Source of the DNA: Pyxicephalus adspersus
Lineage: Eukaryota; Chordata; Amphibia; Anura; Pyxicephalidae
Assembly (NCBI RefSeq): GCF_032062135.1
Contig: NC_092862.1
Span: 92,041,262-92,105,261, forward strand
Length of the DNA stretch: 64,000 nt
Direction: 5' to 3'
Below, piece after piece: positions 21,613 to 34,695 of this stretch (positions within the stretch are counted from its first letter, which is position 1; the number at the start of each line of letters is the position of its first letter). The notes beneath the pieces were generated by a model. It did not search any database. It had not been told where the DNA came from and saw nothing but the letters and a program-made list of their open reading frames with translations. A program made the position numbers and the translations under genes.

Positions 21613-24600
21613 CTGTACTTCTAACATTACAAGATATACAGTGTTTTTTTTTTATTTTTATTTTCTGCTGCAGGAGACTTTACATTGTTTTACTGTAGAT
21701 TTGAATCAACCATATGTACTTTTATTTTGCGTAATCATGCATATAGTGCTGACATTTTTTGTAGCCCTGTACAGAAAACAGACTCAGTTAGGACCCTACC
21801 ACCAAATAATGTAGGAATACAGCAATAATATGCAAAGTTACATTTTTTGCAGCTGTCATCAAAAATAACTATTTTATAATAATTTATATGTCAATAATCC
21901 CAACCCCAATAAATATGAGAAAAAGGAAGCCTTAACATATAACATTTAGTAAAAAGACAGAGAAATCACCAGGAGGATACATCTTTGAAAAGGGTTTAGC
22001 CCTTTTGCCACCTGATTAGACCTGCTTAGAAAGTCAGTTTAGTGCTGAAGTGGTAAAATATTTAGGTCACTTAACATTTTGTATGGTGGTAAAACAGAAG
22101 CAGTCTTTTTTGTTACTCAGTCTGTGACCAAGAAAAGGTTCTGTCATCCCGTGCAATATATTGATTAGCCCCCAATTAAACAATGTTAAGTCTCATTTCT
22201 TTGTCATCTCTGTTTTGTGGTGGTTGTCTTGACTCAAATTGTCAATTAGAAAAAAAGTTGAATTGATCAAAATGGGCCAACCCCAGGTAACTATGGTAAC
22301 CCCAGGTAATCTTTAGGTAACAGTCCGTGTGGGACTCCTACTTACTCTTCTCTTATTGATCAAAAAGTGATCCAATCAATATTTAAGCATAATGTCCATA
22401 TAAAATTATTCAGACAAGGTGTGTTGTGTTTGATCAATAGTTTTATTAGCTATGATGGTATTGTAATATAGACCAGTTATTGGACATTGAATATTTGTAG
22501 TTGATCACAATGGTCAATTTAAATATTAGTATTTATGATTTCAATATCAATGAAAAAATACCATTGAGAGAAAATAACTTATGCCTAGCATCACTAACTT
22601 GTCATGTACAGCAGAGTCCAGTGTATGCCTTCTTTGACCTCTGCTGAATAAATGATTTTACACATATAATGGAAGGTGAGTGTGTACTCCTTTTATATTT
22701 TATTGTTATGTTAGTGTTAAGCATATTTTCCTACTCAGGGATCAGAATATGTAACATGGAATTCAGCTACCTAGGCAATAGCTTTGTTGATTTTTTTTAA
22801 AGCTATTTATAGATTTCACTTCCTTTTGCATCATAAATGTGTTTTTATTCTCTCTGATGCACATCAAGGGTGTTTGTCATGTAATAAGTGGATGACACTG
22901 TTCTTGATGTGTATCACAGAATAATGATTTGCTATTACTTTTTATCAAGGCTGGTATCTTCTCATGATTTCATTGAACTGACAGGCTCCACACCTGAAAG
23001 TTGAGAAATCCTCTTGCTTTGATGTTGTCTGTGATTGCTATGGTAACCCTGATGATGTCACGAGAAGAGGATCTACGTTGCAAATGAATAAGCAGCAAAA
23101 CAGATGGATTCCAAGGGATACCGCCTATTCAGTGATACAATCCATAAGTAATCAAAAGCAACAGTTGCAGGCTGCCATCTGTATGCCTGGGATGATTATA
23201 TTGAGCGATATCTCTCTTCTTTTCTACTCAAGAAAATACAGTTACATGCACAATGTATTTTATCTTGTGTTTAAAAATGTTTTAAATTAGGTTGAATATA
23301 CTGTACACAACAATGTATTGAATACTACATTGAATTGAATGCTACTGAAGTATTGTTTACTGTAAAAATGCTAGTGCATAACTAAAATAGCAACAGTGAC
23401 AATGACATGATCCTTCCTTTGCTCTGAGCTGCATGAATAATCCCAGCACACCCTCTCCATATATATATAAGTGTGCTTCAGAAGTACATCATTTATTTAT
23501 ACACTGTGCAAGGGTTATTGTTGGAAATTCTTCTGCAAAACAGTAAAATGGTTTTAACTGGTTCTCACAATTGATATATTACAGTATATTTAATATCAGG
23601 GAGAAAGTGGTGCTTAAAAGTTTTTGTTTTAGCCACCTCACCAGGTATAGGTTCATATTATTGAAGCTGGAAGGCAATATTTTATCGTAGTCACATGACT
23701 GCATAGCCTTTTATTTGAGAATGTTAGTAATTTAGAATCTGGAGAGATAGAAAATGACTAATCTAGACACTACATTATACATCTCTATTAAGTCCTGTAC
23801 AGACGCCTGATTTCTCCCACTGGAAAAGATCTTTTGTGATTGTGATTGTGAGGGTTGGGAGTACAATGGCCCCCCGTAAGTAGCACCCTTTTGTGCGTCA
23901 CTCCAAAGGAAAGACAGCAGTCATTCCAGCTTGGTTGTTTACTGATCATCCACGGCACCGAAAAAAGTTTATTGCATATAAGTAATATGAAATTAGGTTT
24001 TAGCAGTTTACCTAATATTTGGAAATGTGGGTATAGCTTCACAGATGACATGCAGAAAAGAAAAATACTAATGATTTATCTATATGGCATTGTCGAAATG
24101 TAAATCTATTGGAAATAAAGAAAAAATGCACTTTGGTTATCAGGCATCAGTCAATGTCTGTGAAAGACAAAGAATTATACCACAATGAAGCATATAAATT
24201 CTAAAACGTCAATATGCAGGCATCCTATGAATTTCAATGTCGCTTTTCATTTTGTAATCAGCCGGTGTTTAAATTTTCTACTGCACGGTGGTATTTGCAG
24301 CTCAAGTCAGATTTTTTTTTTTACCATTCTTTATTTAGAACAAAGGAAAGGGAAATAACATTGAACTATAGCTATGTATCCAGTTAAAAAATGTACATCC
24401 AGTTGAGAATAATAGTGTGTTTAACTCCAATATCCACTTATACCTATCAGTTTAATACGGGTCATACAAGAAGGATGGACACTCAAAATGCACATAAACA
24501 TAACTAGTATTGACAGTAATCTTTTACTCCTAGACCTGAGCAAACATTTGAAATGTTTCTTTTGTTCCAAGATGAGTTCAAAACACAATTTAGGTAAAGA

Positions 24601-25630
24601 AAGTGCACGTTGCTAACAACTTACACGATATATGCAAAACAGAGAAATAAAAGTCAGGGGAGCCAGACAGTATGCCAAGCCCCAATATCCACTTATAGCC
24701 ATTAATTATCTGCACATATTTTTGCCATAGTACACTAAATGTAAATGTTCACTCATTCATTTTAAATAATAAAATTATTTAAAGAAGAGGAAACAACATT
24801 GATGATTAGATGAAAAGCATGTAGCAAAAGAAGGAAAATATACCATGTTCAGGTCCTACAATAACAGGCACACAGAAGGGTCATAGCTTGAAATAGACTA
24901 CAGTCTTCTTACCTAATTGATGCTTTTGGAGTGTTTTTATTTTCTTTTGAATACCAATTTAATTTTTTTTATTATAAGAGGAGGGTATTCCAATAGGGAA
25001 TTCCTAACCCAAATGCAGCTGCTCGAAACAGGAGCCTGTAACAAGTTCATACTAATCCAAATAATATATTAGTGAATACCCATTCAATGGCATGGACACC
25101 GTCTGCGAGAAAGTATAGGCTTGTGAAAGACCTAAGGCTGTAGTGAGCAAAAATATCCTAATGAACCAATTACAAACAAAACACATTCCTTACATGATCA
25201 TGATTTGCTAGAAACCATTTTGGAATCTCATTGTTTCATCACCAGTATCTTTCTCATAACTTCAGCTACTGAGGACAAAGAGAAGAATTCTGTGGAAATT
25301 ACCAGTTTTTCCACTTGTAGTTAGGATGAGTATTGCCATACAAATATCTAGTACTGAGAGAAGCCTTAAGGGTTTACAATTGCATTAGCATTTTTTGACA
25401 GGGTCAAAATATAAACTGGAGAGTTCATGGTATGTCAAATGGAGTATCCTGCATGTGAGCTTTTGGGGAAAACACTGGAGCTTTCAACCTTTGTTGTGCA
25501 TATTTTTCCTATCACCCTGACTGGAAGCCGGCAACTGGGAAAAATTAAAAAGTCTCCCTGGTGCAGAATGCTGCAAGTGGTGATCTGTAGTTTGTAACAG
25601 AGCCTAAAATTCAGACTCCCTCAAGACAAT
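21610..25630. other. Intronic DNA, no confident feature
   Basis: AT-rich. Near 24427 and 24683 the phrase CAATATCCACTTATA occurs twice, hinting at an old repeat of about 256 bases period. No coding sequence was recognised. Confidence 0.4.
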
Positions 25631-26192
25631 AGCAAAAAACAAAATGGACACGCTGGATTTTATATAGGCAATAGTGCCAATTGTATTAAGTGATAACACT
25701 CATAGAATACATAATCAAAGTGGTACAAAATCAAATGTACATAATAACAATGAATGCATCATTGACCTCATATACTTGTACACCATTATATCCCACCATT
25801 GCTTTATTTTATTTATATGTATTTATATTTTCCATATTTAGACTTGTCATATTTACAACTGCTATATCAGATGCATAGCTACCCCTAACAAACCCTTGTT
25901 CGGGCAAAACGCGTCGGGTTCGGCTTTCTCCGGCTACGTGTCACCTCGCTACTGTTCATGTGTTTACAGTTGATATACTGAACTTCCTACATTCATGCCG
26001 TAAGTTACCTTTGTCTAGTACAAATAGGATGACAAGTTTCCCTACTCTGCGCCATCTAAATTCATGTTATTATGTACATTTGATTTTACATTTGATGCAC
26101 CACTATGATTATGTATTCTATGAGTGTTATCACTGAATACAATTAGCACTATTGCCTATAAAAAAACCCACGTATCCATTTTGTTTTTTGCT
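25631..26192. mobile_element. Foldback element with inverted arms around a hammerhead-like core
   Basis: The left arm (25631-25756) starts AGCAAAAAACAAAATGGACA and contains GGCAATAGTGCCAATTGTAT and GTGATAACACTCATAGAATA. The right arm (26061-26192) is its near-complete complement, closing with TCCATTTTGTTTTTTGCT. Arms are about 125-130 bases with few differences. Between them lies ACGCGTCGGGTT, the end of a hammerhead-like motif. Downstream, GGGTTGGCACAATC resembles the tail of the Penelope-like pseudo-LTR at 1.2-2.6 kb, so this may be a Penelope-related foldback copy (inference). Confidence 0.65.
25881..25919 (+). ncRNA. Decayed hammerhead-like motif
   Basis: Stem I would be ACCC (25881-25884) with GGGT (25916-25919), and stem II CCC (25893-25895) with GGG (25902-25904). 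The core is damaged: CTAACAA in place of CUGANGA, and AAAA in place of GAAA. The CGCGTC junction before the predicted cleavage site is intact. It is expected to be inactive. Confidence 0.4.
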
Positions 26193-27142
26193 TCTGTATA
26201 ATAGGGTTGGCACAATCCCCGGTAAGAGATATTGTATGAACCTCAGTTCATCCCCTTTACTAAGAAGCTCTCCACTGCTACACTAATTTTTTTCTTTGGT
26301 CCCTCAAGACAATCATTTATTAAAACCTGTCCAATTCAGTTTGATAGGCCATAGTTCCACACAACCGCTTGTTAGTAGAGAATACTACCAAGTGACTTGA
26401 GTCTGCACCAATGTCCCTATACCACATAGATGGGATACAATTTTCTTTGCAACCTGTTCCCCAACATCAAAAATTTTTCTGGATATGTTCGATGCCTGAT
26501 TCCCTCTTGTGTGCTATTTTTTTTATTTTATTTTGCTGGCCCCTATGTCATTTTTTGGTCCTCTAGTCCTGATCTTTGGTCCTGATCTTGAGGATGAAGA
26601 AATAAACACAGAGCAATAGGGATCTTACCCCATACCTCCTAATAGTCCTGATTTGAAGTGACTATCTAACTAAGTCCCTCTTGTTCCTCTTTTCTCTCTC
26701 ATTTGCCCCTTGCTTAGGGTGGGTGTGTACATCTTAATCAAAAAATGTACTATTTAAAAAATATTTGAATCTATACAATATTTGAATCTACAATAAAGTG
26801 TCAGTGTGCATTTTGCATTTGTATCATGGGTGTTGGTGTTTACACCTGTTGTTTCAGCTCTCTACAGCACTAAGGTGCTGCTACAAATGAAGATGTTCTG
26901 AATAGGCCATGACTTTTAGCCACGGCATTAAGGATATTCAGTTCTTTGCATAAGATTTTAGGTAAATGTGAGGACTAATTGAAAAAAAAATTAAATAAGG
27001 ACAAACGGCTGTATCATTGCAACATAAAACATGATTTTTTTTGTTTTAAAGATTAAAAAATTATAAACGAAAATATTTTTTAGAACAAAGAGAGTTCCAA
27101 GAAATCGGGACTTTAAAGGGCTTACTCAAGTATAAAATCACA
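26193..27142. other. Intronic DNA, no confident feature
   Basis: AT-rich intron. The first about 100 bases may still belong to the Penelope-related copy. Nothing else was recognised. Confidence 0.4.
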
Positions 27143-27226
27143 TTCAACAAATCAAATCATTACATAGCAATAAAACCAAGTATAGATTAGTGTTGATTAA
27201 ACCATGTAATGATTTGATTTGTTGAA
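27143..27226. repeat. Perfect 23-bp inverted repeat (hairpin, 38-base loop)
   Basis: The arm at 27143-27165, starting TTCAACAAATCAAATCATTA, is exactly complementary to 27204-27226. Such a perfect stem may be a small MITE or a transcribed hairpin. No family was identified. Confidence 0.8.
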
Positions 27227-27843
27227 ATCTAAAAACTGTTCTAGAAACTTTTTTCATTTATGACTTTTTTGTTATGTGGCCTAAATCTTTTACAATGATT
27301 TACATAATGATTACAAGTGTTATTTGGCACTAAATCTTTCATCCAGCCTATAAATTATTCCATTTGTCACTTAGAAAAGGTAATATTAAGCAAATGTAAT
27401 TGTAAAAAAGGGCTTGTTGGCTTTCCCACTTGTTTCATGTGTATCCATTTTTAATTTGTGCACAAAATAGGGGCATTAAATGGGTGAGTGATTTGCCTAA
27501 ATGATTTGATCTTAAAGTGTCCTTTTCCCTTACCTTTACAAAATATTATATCTATATAGGGTCCACATTTTAGGATTATAGCAGTAAGACAGGTAAATAT
27601 TAAAACTTTTTCTTTGCAAGGAGGACTTTTTAAATAGTGACAAAGTACATTCCCTGTGTGAAAACAGTTATTTGAGCAGAAAAAAAAATAGTTCAGCAGT
27701 ATTCAATGCATGAGCATATATTGAAGCATTTGTCAAAGTCTACAATAGACAGAACTGTTTTTTGTAAGCTTTTAGTTTAGAGACACTTGTAAGATCAGGA
27801 TACAGTATACATGATACAACAATTCTTCCAGCTATTTAGACAT

Positions 27844-29015
27844 TACCGTATTTTTCGGACTATAAGACGCACTTTTTCTTCCCCAAAACTGGGGGGGAAA
27901 AGTGGGTGCGTCTTATACACCGAATACATGTTAAATATAACGGTAATTAAAAAAAATCATACTCACCCGATCCCGCNNNNNNNNNNNNNNNNNNNNNNNN
28001 NNNNNNNNNNNNNNNNNNNNNNNNNNNNNNNNNNNNNNNNNNNNNNNNNNNNNNNNNNNNNNNNNNNNNNNNNNNNNNNNNNNNNNNNNNNNNNNNNNNN
28101 NNNNNNNNNNNNNNNNNNNNNNNNNNNNNNNNNNNNNNNNNNNNNNNNNNNNNNNNNNNNNNNNNNNNNNNNNNNNNNNNNNNNNNNNNNNNNNNNNNNN
28201 NNNNNNNNNNNNNNNNNNNNNNNNNNNNNNNNNNNNNNNNNNNNNNNNNNNNNNNNNNNNNNNNNNNNNNNNNNNNNNNNNNNNNNNNNNNNNNNNNNNN
28301 NNNNNNNNNNNNNNNNNNNNNNNNNNNNNNNNNNNNNNNNNNNNNNNNNNNNNNNNNNNNNNNNNNNNNNNNNNNNNNNNNNNNNNNNNNNNNNNNNNNN
28401 NNNNNNNNNNNNNNNNNNNNNNNNNNNNNNNNNNNNNNNNNNNNNNNNNNNNNNNNNNNNNNNNNNNNNNNNNNNNNNNNNNNNNNNNNNNNNNNNNNNN
28501 NNNNNNNNNNNNNNNNNNNNNNNNNNNNNNNNNNNNNNNNNNNNNNNNNNNNNNNNNNNNNNNNNNNNNNNNNNNNNNNNNNNNNNNNNNNNNNNNNNNN
28601 NNNNNNNNNNNNNNNNNNNNNNNNNNNNNNNNNNNNNNNNNNNNNNNNNNNNNNNNNNNNNNNNNNNNNNNNNNNNNNNNNNNNNNNNNNNNNNNNNNNN
28701 NNNNNNNNNNNNNNNNNNNNNNNNNNNNNNNNNNNNNNNNNNNNNNNNNNNNNNNNNNNNNNNNNNNNNNNNNNNNNNNNNNNNNNNNNNNNNNNNNNNN
28801 NNNNNNNNNNNNNNNNNNNNNNNNNNNNNNNNNNNNNNNNNNNNNNNNNNNNNNNNNNNTCTGATCACTCTGTGTCAGAGTGATTAGAAGGGGATACATT
28901 GACACAGAGTGATTTTTTAGTATTTTGTTCAGAATCTTTTTTTTCTAGGTTTTTCTCCTTCAAAATTGGGTGCGTCTTATAGGCCGGAGCGTCTTATAGT
29001 CCGAAAAATACGGTA
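27844..29015. mobile_element. Second copy of the CCGTATTTTT-ended transposon, with gap
   Basis: The left end is TA-CCGTATTTTTCGGACTATA. The right end is its complement, closing TCCGAAAAATACGG-TA. The TIRs are better preserved than in the copy at 372-951. The same ACTCACCCGATCC entry sequence and the same CACAGAGTGAT unit border the assembly gap, so the unsequenced part is very likely an expanded tandem array. Confidence 0.8.
27977..28859. other. Assembly gap (883 N)
   Basis: A run of undetermined bases inside the transposon copy. Any reading frame running through it is an artefact. The N count may be an estimate. Confidence 1.
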
Positions 29016-30030
29016 TGTTACAACACAGGAAGACCAGCTTACTTTATAGATTGGTATTTAATAAATAATACCTTAACCAGGGTACAGTAGAGGAAGCCAT
29101 CGCTGCTAAACCCTACCAATTATTCCCTTACCCCCCAAATTAACCAGCTATTAAATAAAAACAACACACACTTTATATTGGGAAAAATTGGACATAGCAG
29201 CCTTTTATTAACAAACTATAACATCCTATTTGCATATAGCTAAAACCACAATTGACATATAACAAAAACATATCAAGTATAACAGGAAAAACCCCCTCCT
29301 TTAAGTCCATGAAAGTCACAATATACTATCCTCCTTAACCCAAATATCACCACTCAACAGCCAGGCCCCCAGCCACTCGTACACCACCTCGGGGACAGCG
29401 GATCTCCACCTCTCAAAACCTAGCCCCCACAACAACCAAGTGTCATGCAAGGCAACCCTTAACAGAAAGACCCATACCCTGATGGGTCCCACCCCCCTAT
29501 ATTCTCCATTTCCCCAACTCTAACTTTCATGGACCTAGAATAAGACGCCCACCATGCTGCCATGACAATACCCCTCTCTATCTTCCAAGAAATAGGGAGG
29601 GAGGGTGGGAATCGCTCAATTTTAAAAACCAACTGCTGGCCCCTTCCTCTTGGCCCCCTTTTTTAATGTCCTGTCCTTTTACTCCTCCCCGATTATTAAG
29701 ACCACCAATCACACCATAACATTTTCCCACCCTTTTTTTTTTTTTTTTTTTAATATCTTAACCCTTGCATCTCTGTCTTCCCTCCTCCCCCTGTAATGTG
29801 GCCCTACGCCAATTTCCAGCTTCAAGCCTACTTTCTACAAGAGTTTTCTGAGCTGTGCTTTGTGAACACTACATGAGCTTGAGATATCAGTTAGTCAATT
29901 GTCTGCCATGGAGTTCATCCTGCTATTAAAGAGAATCTGTATCATGGAAGCTGCACGTACAAAAAGGCAAACAGAGGACATAAAAACAGTCACTAACTGA
30001 GATGATGACATAATTTGTGAGAAGTTGTTT
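29016..30030. other. Intronic DNA, repeat-like but unclassified
   Basis: C-rich on the + strand, with an uninterrupted T run of about 18 at 29733-29751. It may be an old retroelement in minus orientation, but no family hallmark is seen. Confidence 0.35.
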
Positions 30031-30036
30031 TCGCCT

Positions 30037-30087
30037 AAACTGTCAATTACTCATTCGATAATTGAATGAGTCACTTTTAGACAGTTT
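30037..30087. repeat. Imperfect palindrome (51 bases)
   Basis: Two nested complementary pairs: AAACTGTC (30037-30044) with GACAGTTT (30080-30087), and ACTCATTC (30049-30056) with GAATGAGT (30064-30071). The centre is GATAATT. It could be a MITE remnant or a paired transcription-factor site, and I cannot decide which. Confidence 0.6.
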
Positions 30088-33000
30088 CAGCCTTCGCTGA
30101 TTTTACAAATAAAAACAACTGGCAAACTTACATAGTGTGGCTGTGCAATCTGTCATTTTAGTTATGGGAGTCAGAGAATTAACTTTGGTATTTGCTGCTT
30201 GTTGTGATTCACATGGATTTGCATTACTGGTCAATGAAATGCATTATAGATTTACCTCTAAACACATAAATATAGTTGTTGTTTTTTTCAATTAGTATTT
30301 ATTGTGTTTATATTTTGCACAAAACTTTTTACCATGTCAGTGTTTTTACATCTAGATTTGTTCATTGTCTCTTTCTTGGAATGGGTAATGAATATTGTGT
30401 TTCCCAGGACTTATTATCATGGTTAGGGAGCAGCTATTTGAGGGGCTACTTTATGACAGGGTGCTTCCAATTTCTAGAAGTGCCCACCAGACCTCCACAA
30501 CCATTTGGGGGACAAGTTGTATGGATTAGGCCCTATTCTTCAACATGTCCATCCCCACCTGTTAAATGAGCATTGAGGGACAGAGAAGGTCATGGTACAG
30601 TATAGATATAAGAGGGACCCTACACCCATTTTAACAGCACCTGCAACTTTAAGGCATTAAATACATGTTATTAAAATAATTTACATCCTAATGTGTTTCC
30701 CATAGGTTCAGGGGTACTGCATGTTTTTAACACTTTACAACACAATACATTTTCCTGACTGAAATGTATGTAATGAAATTTTCAAATTGAAAATTTAAGT
30801 AAGTATTAGTAAAGTATTAGGCCGCTAATTCCCTAAATTCCTATGTAAATGTATACATCTTCAGGAGTTGGGTTTCCAATATACACAGCAGGCAGCATTC
30901 CTATTGGAGTTCACAAAGCGTTTCACAAGGTAAACAATCAGCTGGTAGCTCATGTTCGAGTTTGCCTATTACTAGTTCTCATGTACAGCTTTCTCTCCAG
31001 CAAGGAAATTAGTGGGCAGCACAAGTACAGCTCAGTTTATGCTAAATCTTGTAAGACTAGCAGTCACATGCAACAGTGCCTAAGATGACCTTACATTGCA
31101 AATATACAGCTATGAAAGTACAGAACAAGAGTAACTTGGGATGGTAATGTATTAAAATTAAATTCAAAGTACTGCATAGGCAGAAATATACATACAGTAT
31201 CTAGCTGTTCTCTATAACAAGGCTTCATTTTAAAGCAGACCTTTAATGAATGAAATGTGTTTTCTGGTAAATCTACAAATGTTCTGCAATGTGCAAAAAC
31301 AATTCACTGTAACAAAGCATATGGTCCAGGCTTCATTTTTTGATTGATGACAGCATAATCTGATATATAAATGTATTAAATATAATTTTTTAGACAAAGC
31401 AATCCAGACAGTAAACTAATTGTGCTGAATAAATTTGAAATGACTAGCAGAATATTTCTATACAAAGAACAGAAATAGTGCTGACTGAAGATCTCACAGT
31501 AGGTTCATGTGCGTTTACTGAATAATTAGTTTCATGGGCAGACAGACTAATATATGACTTTGTACTTGTCTGTCAATGCTATCTCCGTAACTGAGACTTG
31601 CAATGACAAATGAACAGTAGATCAGTTTCTTGTCTGCCATTTAAGATCACATTTACAAATTATATTAGAAGTTATTTGATTTCAGTATGAATTATAACAC
31701 ATGTGTATTAGATATTTGCTGAAACTGCTGATATTTGCTAAGTTGAAAACTGAAAAAAGTGTCTAAATAAATTGGTTATACACTTCATTACCTTTAAATA
31801 CAACAAAGATAAGCTATTCTTGATTTTTGTATTCATAAATATGTGTAGTAATATCTGCTGGCAATTTGGAAGTTTTTGCTATTTAAAAAAGTTTTCTATA
31901 TCATTGTGACTGATATAATGACATACTGAAATTATCAAAGCATTAGCAATGATTAAACTCACAAATGGATGATCTGTTTGGATATCACTATGTTTGACAG
32001 GCCATTACTGCTACTTAGGTAGGCAGTTAGCAAGCTATAAATGCATTCCAGCAAACACTGCAACTGTGTTAATATCATAAAGGTTTTTATTTCCATACTG
32101 CACTGTAGACAGAATATTGTTTCTGCTTCCAGTAACACTGGTCCATACAAATTTAACTTTCATTGTAGGTTTTATTCTGATTGGTGAGTATAAAAAGCAT
32201 GTTAGAATTGGCATTTGGTTTTCATAGGTTTTCTTGAAGGATAAAAAATAAAAAGCCATTGCAGCACAAGCATAGGTTTTTAGATCACCAGATTAATGAC
32301 AAAGGAGGGAAAGATTGGTAAGCAAGAATTCTGCTAGTGAATGAGGAGCTTCCAACACCACAGCTTTAGACTGCCACTGCACCACCCCTTGCCACCAGAA
32401 GCACAACCTCTTGTGCACCTTCTGTTTAGGCAGGACTATTGTTTACAACTTCCAGCATGGATAGGATGGGCATTAGACCTTAGTGACTGGATCTTTGTAT
32501 CAGGACATCTGAGAGGTCTGATTTAGATTTTTAATGTTCTTCAGGGCAGTAAACAGATTACCCCTTTTAGAGAGGTAAACAGAGTTAAAGAGCAGTCAAT
32601 GTGTCACCCACTGTCACGTGCTGGCTTCCACCAGGATAACCGCCTCAGCTTCTTCTCTGGTGCAGTCCTTTGTAAGGGCTTCACTACAGGAGCTCTGTAT
32701 AACAGATGGGGTCCAGGGGTGGCTTAAGAGAAGGGCAGAGAGCCACTAGAGAGGGTCTTTTAAAATTTTGGTCTTGCAACAGCCTCACTCTGCTTACCAT
32801 TAAACAAGCCTTGGCCCCTGGTATTCTAGAAATGCTTATTTTGCATTTGTGCTTTGTGAATTACTTTCTGAATGTTAGATGACAATGTGCTGTAGTCAGT
32901 ATAGGAATACTTAATGTAGACTGTATTTTGGAAAAATAAAAGTGCACATAGATTTTAATGATTTAATATGCTTTCCATTTAAACTTACCACTTCTAGAGG

Positions 33001-34539
33001 GGCCTGGTTAGTGTCAACTTATGTGCTCTGCAGTGTTAGCTAACTTTGGTATGCACTGTTCAAGGCACTATTATGACAATTACGCAGACTAACCTTTTCA
33101 GTTAAACAAATTATCCTCTCTAGTTGTTTCCGATACTGATCTCATACTTTTATTTTTAAAGCTACCTGCAGAAGATCTTTAAAAGATCATTTAGAAACTC
33201 TGCCTAGTTACTTGTCTAGTAAATTTAAACTTTTATACAAAGATAGTTTATACATATTAGTTCATACTGAGCTTTAGGAAATAAAAACTTGCAATGGGGA
33301 AAATATACCTCAATTTACTGCTTAGTTCCTGGTTGTTTTTTGTAGCTACACATAAGATGATGATAAGGTATATGACTCACTTTTTCAGTTTTTGGTGGGT
33401 TAGGCCACAATTTAAGGGGGAAAGATAGAGTGAGTTTTATCTTCAAAAAGAATAGTCAGCAATGCAGGCTTTATACTGCAGCAGACATTACAAATTTAGC
33501 AGTTTAAATTAAGCTGATGAAATAGGCTACAAATGCTGAGACTTACCTCAGGATTTACATTGCAGCAAACATTTCAAATTTTGTAGGTCAAGCTGGGGAT
33601 ACGCTTTTTGCAATCTTAGCAAAATTAGCAGCAAAGAGCACCCTGGTTGCAGGGTATGTTAGAAGATCCAGTACATCCAGTCTGTACACCAAGTGAACCA
33701 TGCAGTCCTACTTTATAAAGTGTCTTTTTTCATCCTTGAACCCAATGTAATCAGCAGTCATGTGGTGCAGGCACTACCTGTGAGTGCTACTTGCAGCAGG
33801 GCCTGGGCACTGTAGTTTACAAAAACTGTAAAAAGTGACATTGAGGCAGCTACCACGACTGCTGTTTCCGTTTTAAGGGATCAGAAAATTCCTCAATGTG
33901 CATCATTTTTGGCTTTCTCTGTGATGGTGACAGATGTCCCCACAGATGTCCAGCATTTATATGTGGCCATAGCGTTTAATATCTGAAAGAAATGCTTGTG
34001 CATGAACAAAATCATCCTGCTGCAGAAAGTCATTCATGTAATCAAACAATCCCATCAAATTCTCATAGCCAGTTTATGAAATGGCATATTAGCAGCATTT
34101 TTAGATAACTGGCTGAAAAAGAATAGGTGGACTTTGTCAGCTTAGTTCCTACATATAGCATGCTGTAAAGCATTGCTACACAAAGTTAGAAAAGATGTAT
34201 CCTGTCTTTAGATAGTATGGCCTGACCACAGCTTTGTCCTGCCTAACAGCCTACTAATTCTAGGTTCAGAACTTTTGTTTCGCACTTTGGTGAGAGATTG
34301 TCTAAATTTAATGTCAGCTATGGTAATAAAGGGATAAATATAAGGTGTGTTGGTGCACACCAGTTCACTCCACAGGCATGGTGACCTGCTGCATTTTAAA
34401 GAAAACTTTGCCTATATCAGCAAAAAGTGATTGCTGTGTACCCTGAATTAAAAAAAAAATAAAAAATAAAATATACCCCCTAAAACTAACCCTGAAAATT
34501 TAAAATACCTCAAGCCATTTTTTTCACCTAGCAGAAAAA
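30088..34539. other. Intronic DNA, no recognised feature
   Basis: Long AT-rich intron stretch. No exon, RNA gene or repeat family could be named. It may contain conserved non-coding elements that only alignment would reveal. Confidence 0.4.
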
Positions 34540-34695
34540 AATGTCATTATAAAAAAGAATTCTGGTTTATACCTGGGTAACTCCAGTAGATGGATTTGTT
34601 CCTTCAGAGACAAACATGAGTTTGTTATATGCTTTTTATGAAGATATAATGTAATCTACTGATGAACAACAATAATCCACAAAAGATAATTTAGG
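34540..34695. repeat. Diverged copy of the 5.44-kb repeat
   Basis: AAAAGAATTCTGGTTTATACC, CCAGTAGATGGA, TAATCTACTGATG and CAATAATCCACAAAAGATAA follow the same order as the copy at 5440-5640. The class is unknown. Confidence 0.4.

Noticed and set aside
27931..27976. Possible exon beside the gap
   Set aside because: The same sequence occurs in the transposon copy at 372-951 as part of its non-coding interior.
27811..28905. Long open frames of 300-358 residues on both strands
   Set aside because: They run through 883 undetermined bases. The length is an artefact of the gap.
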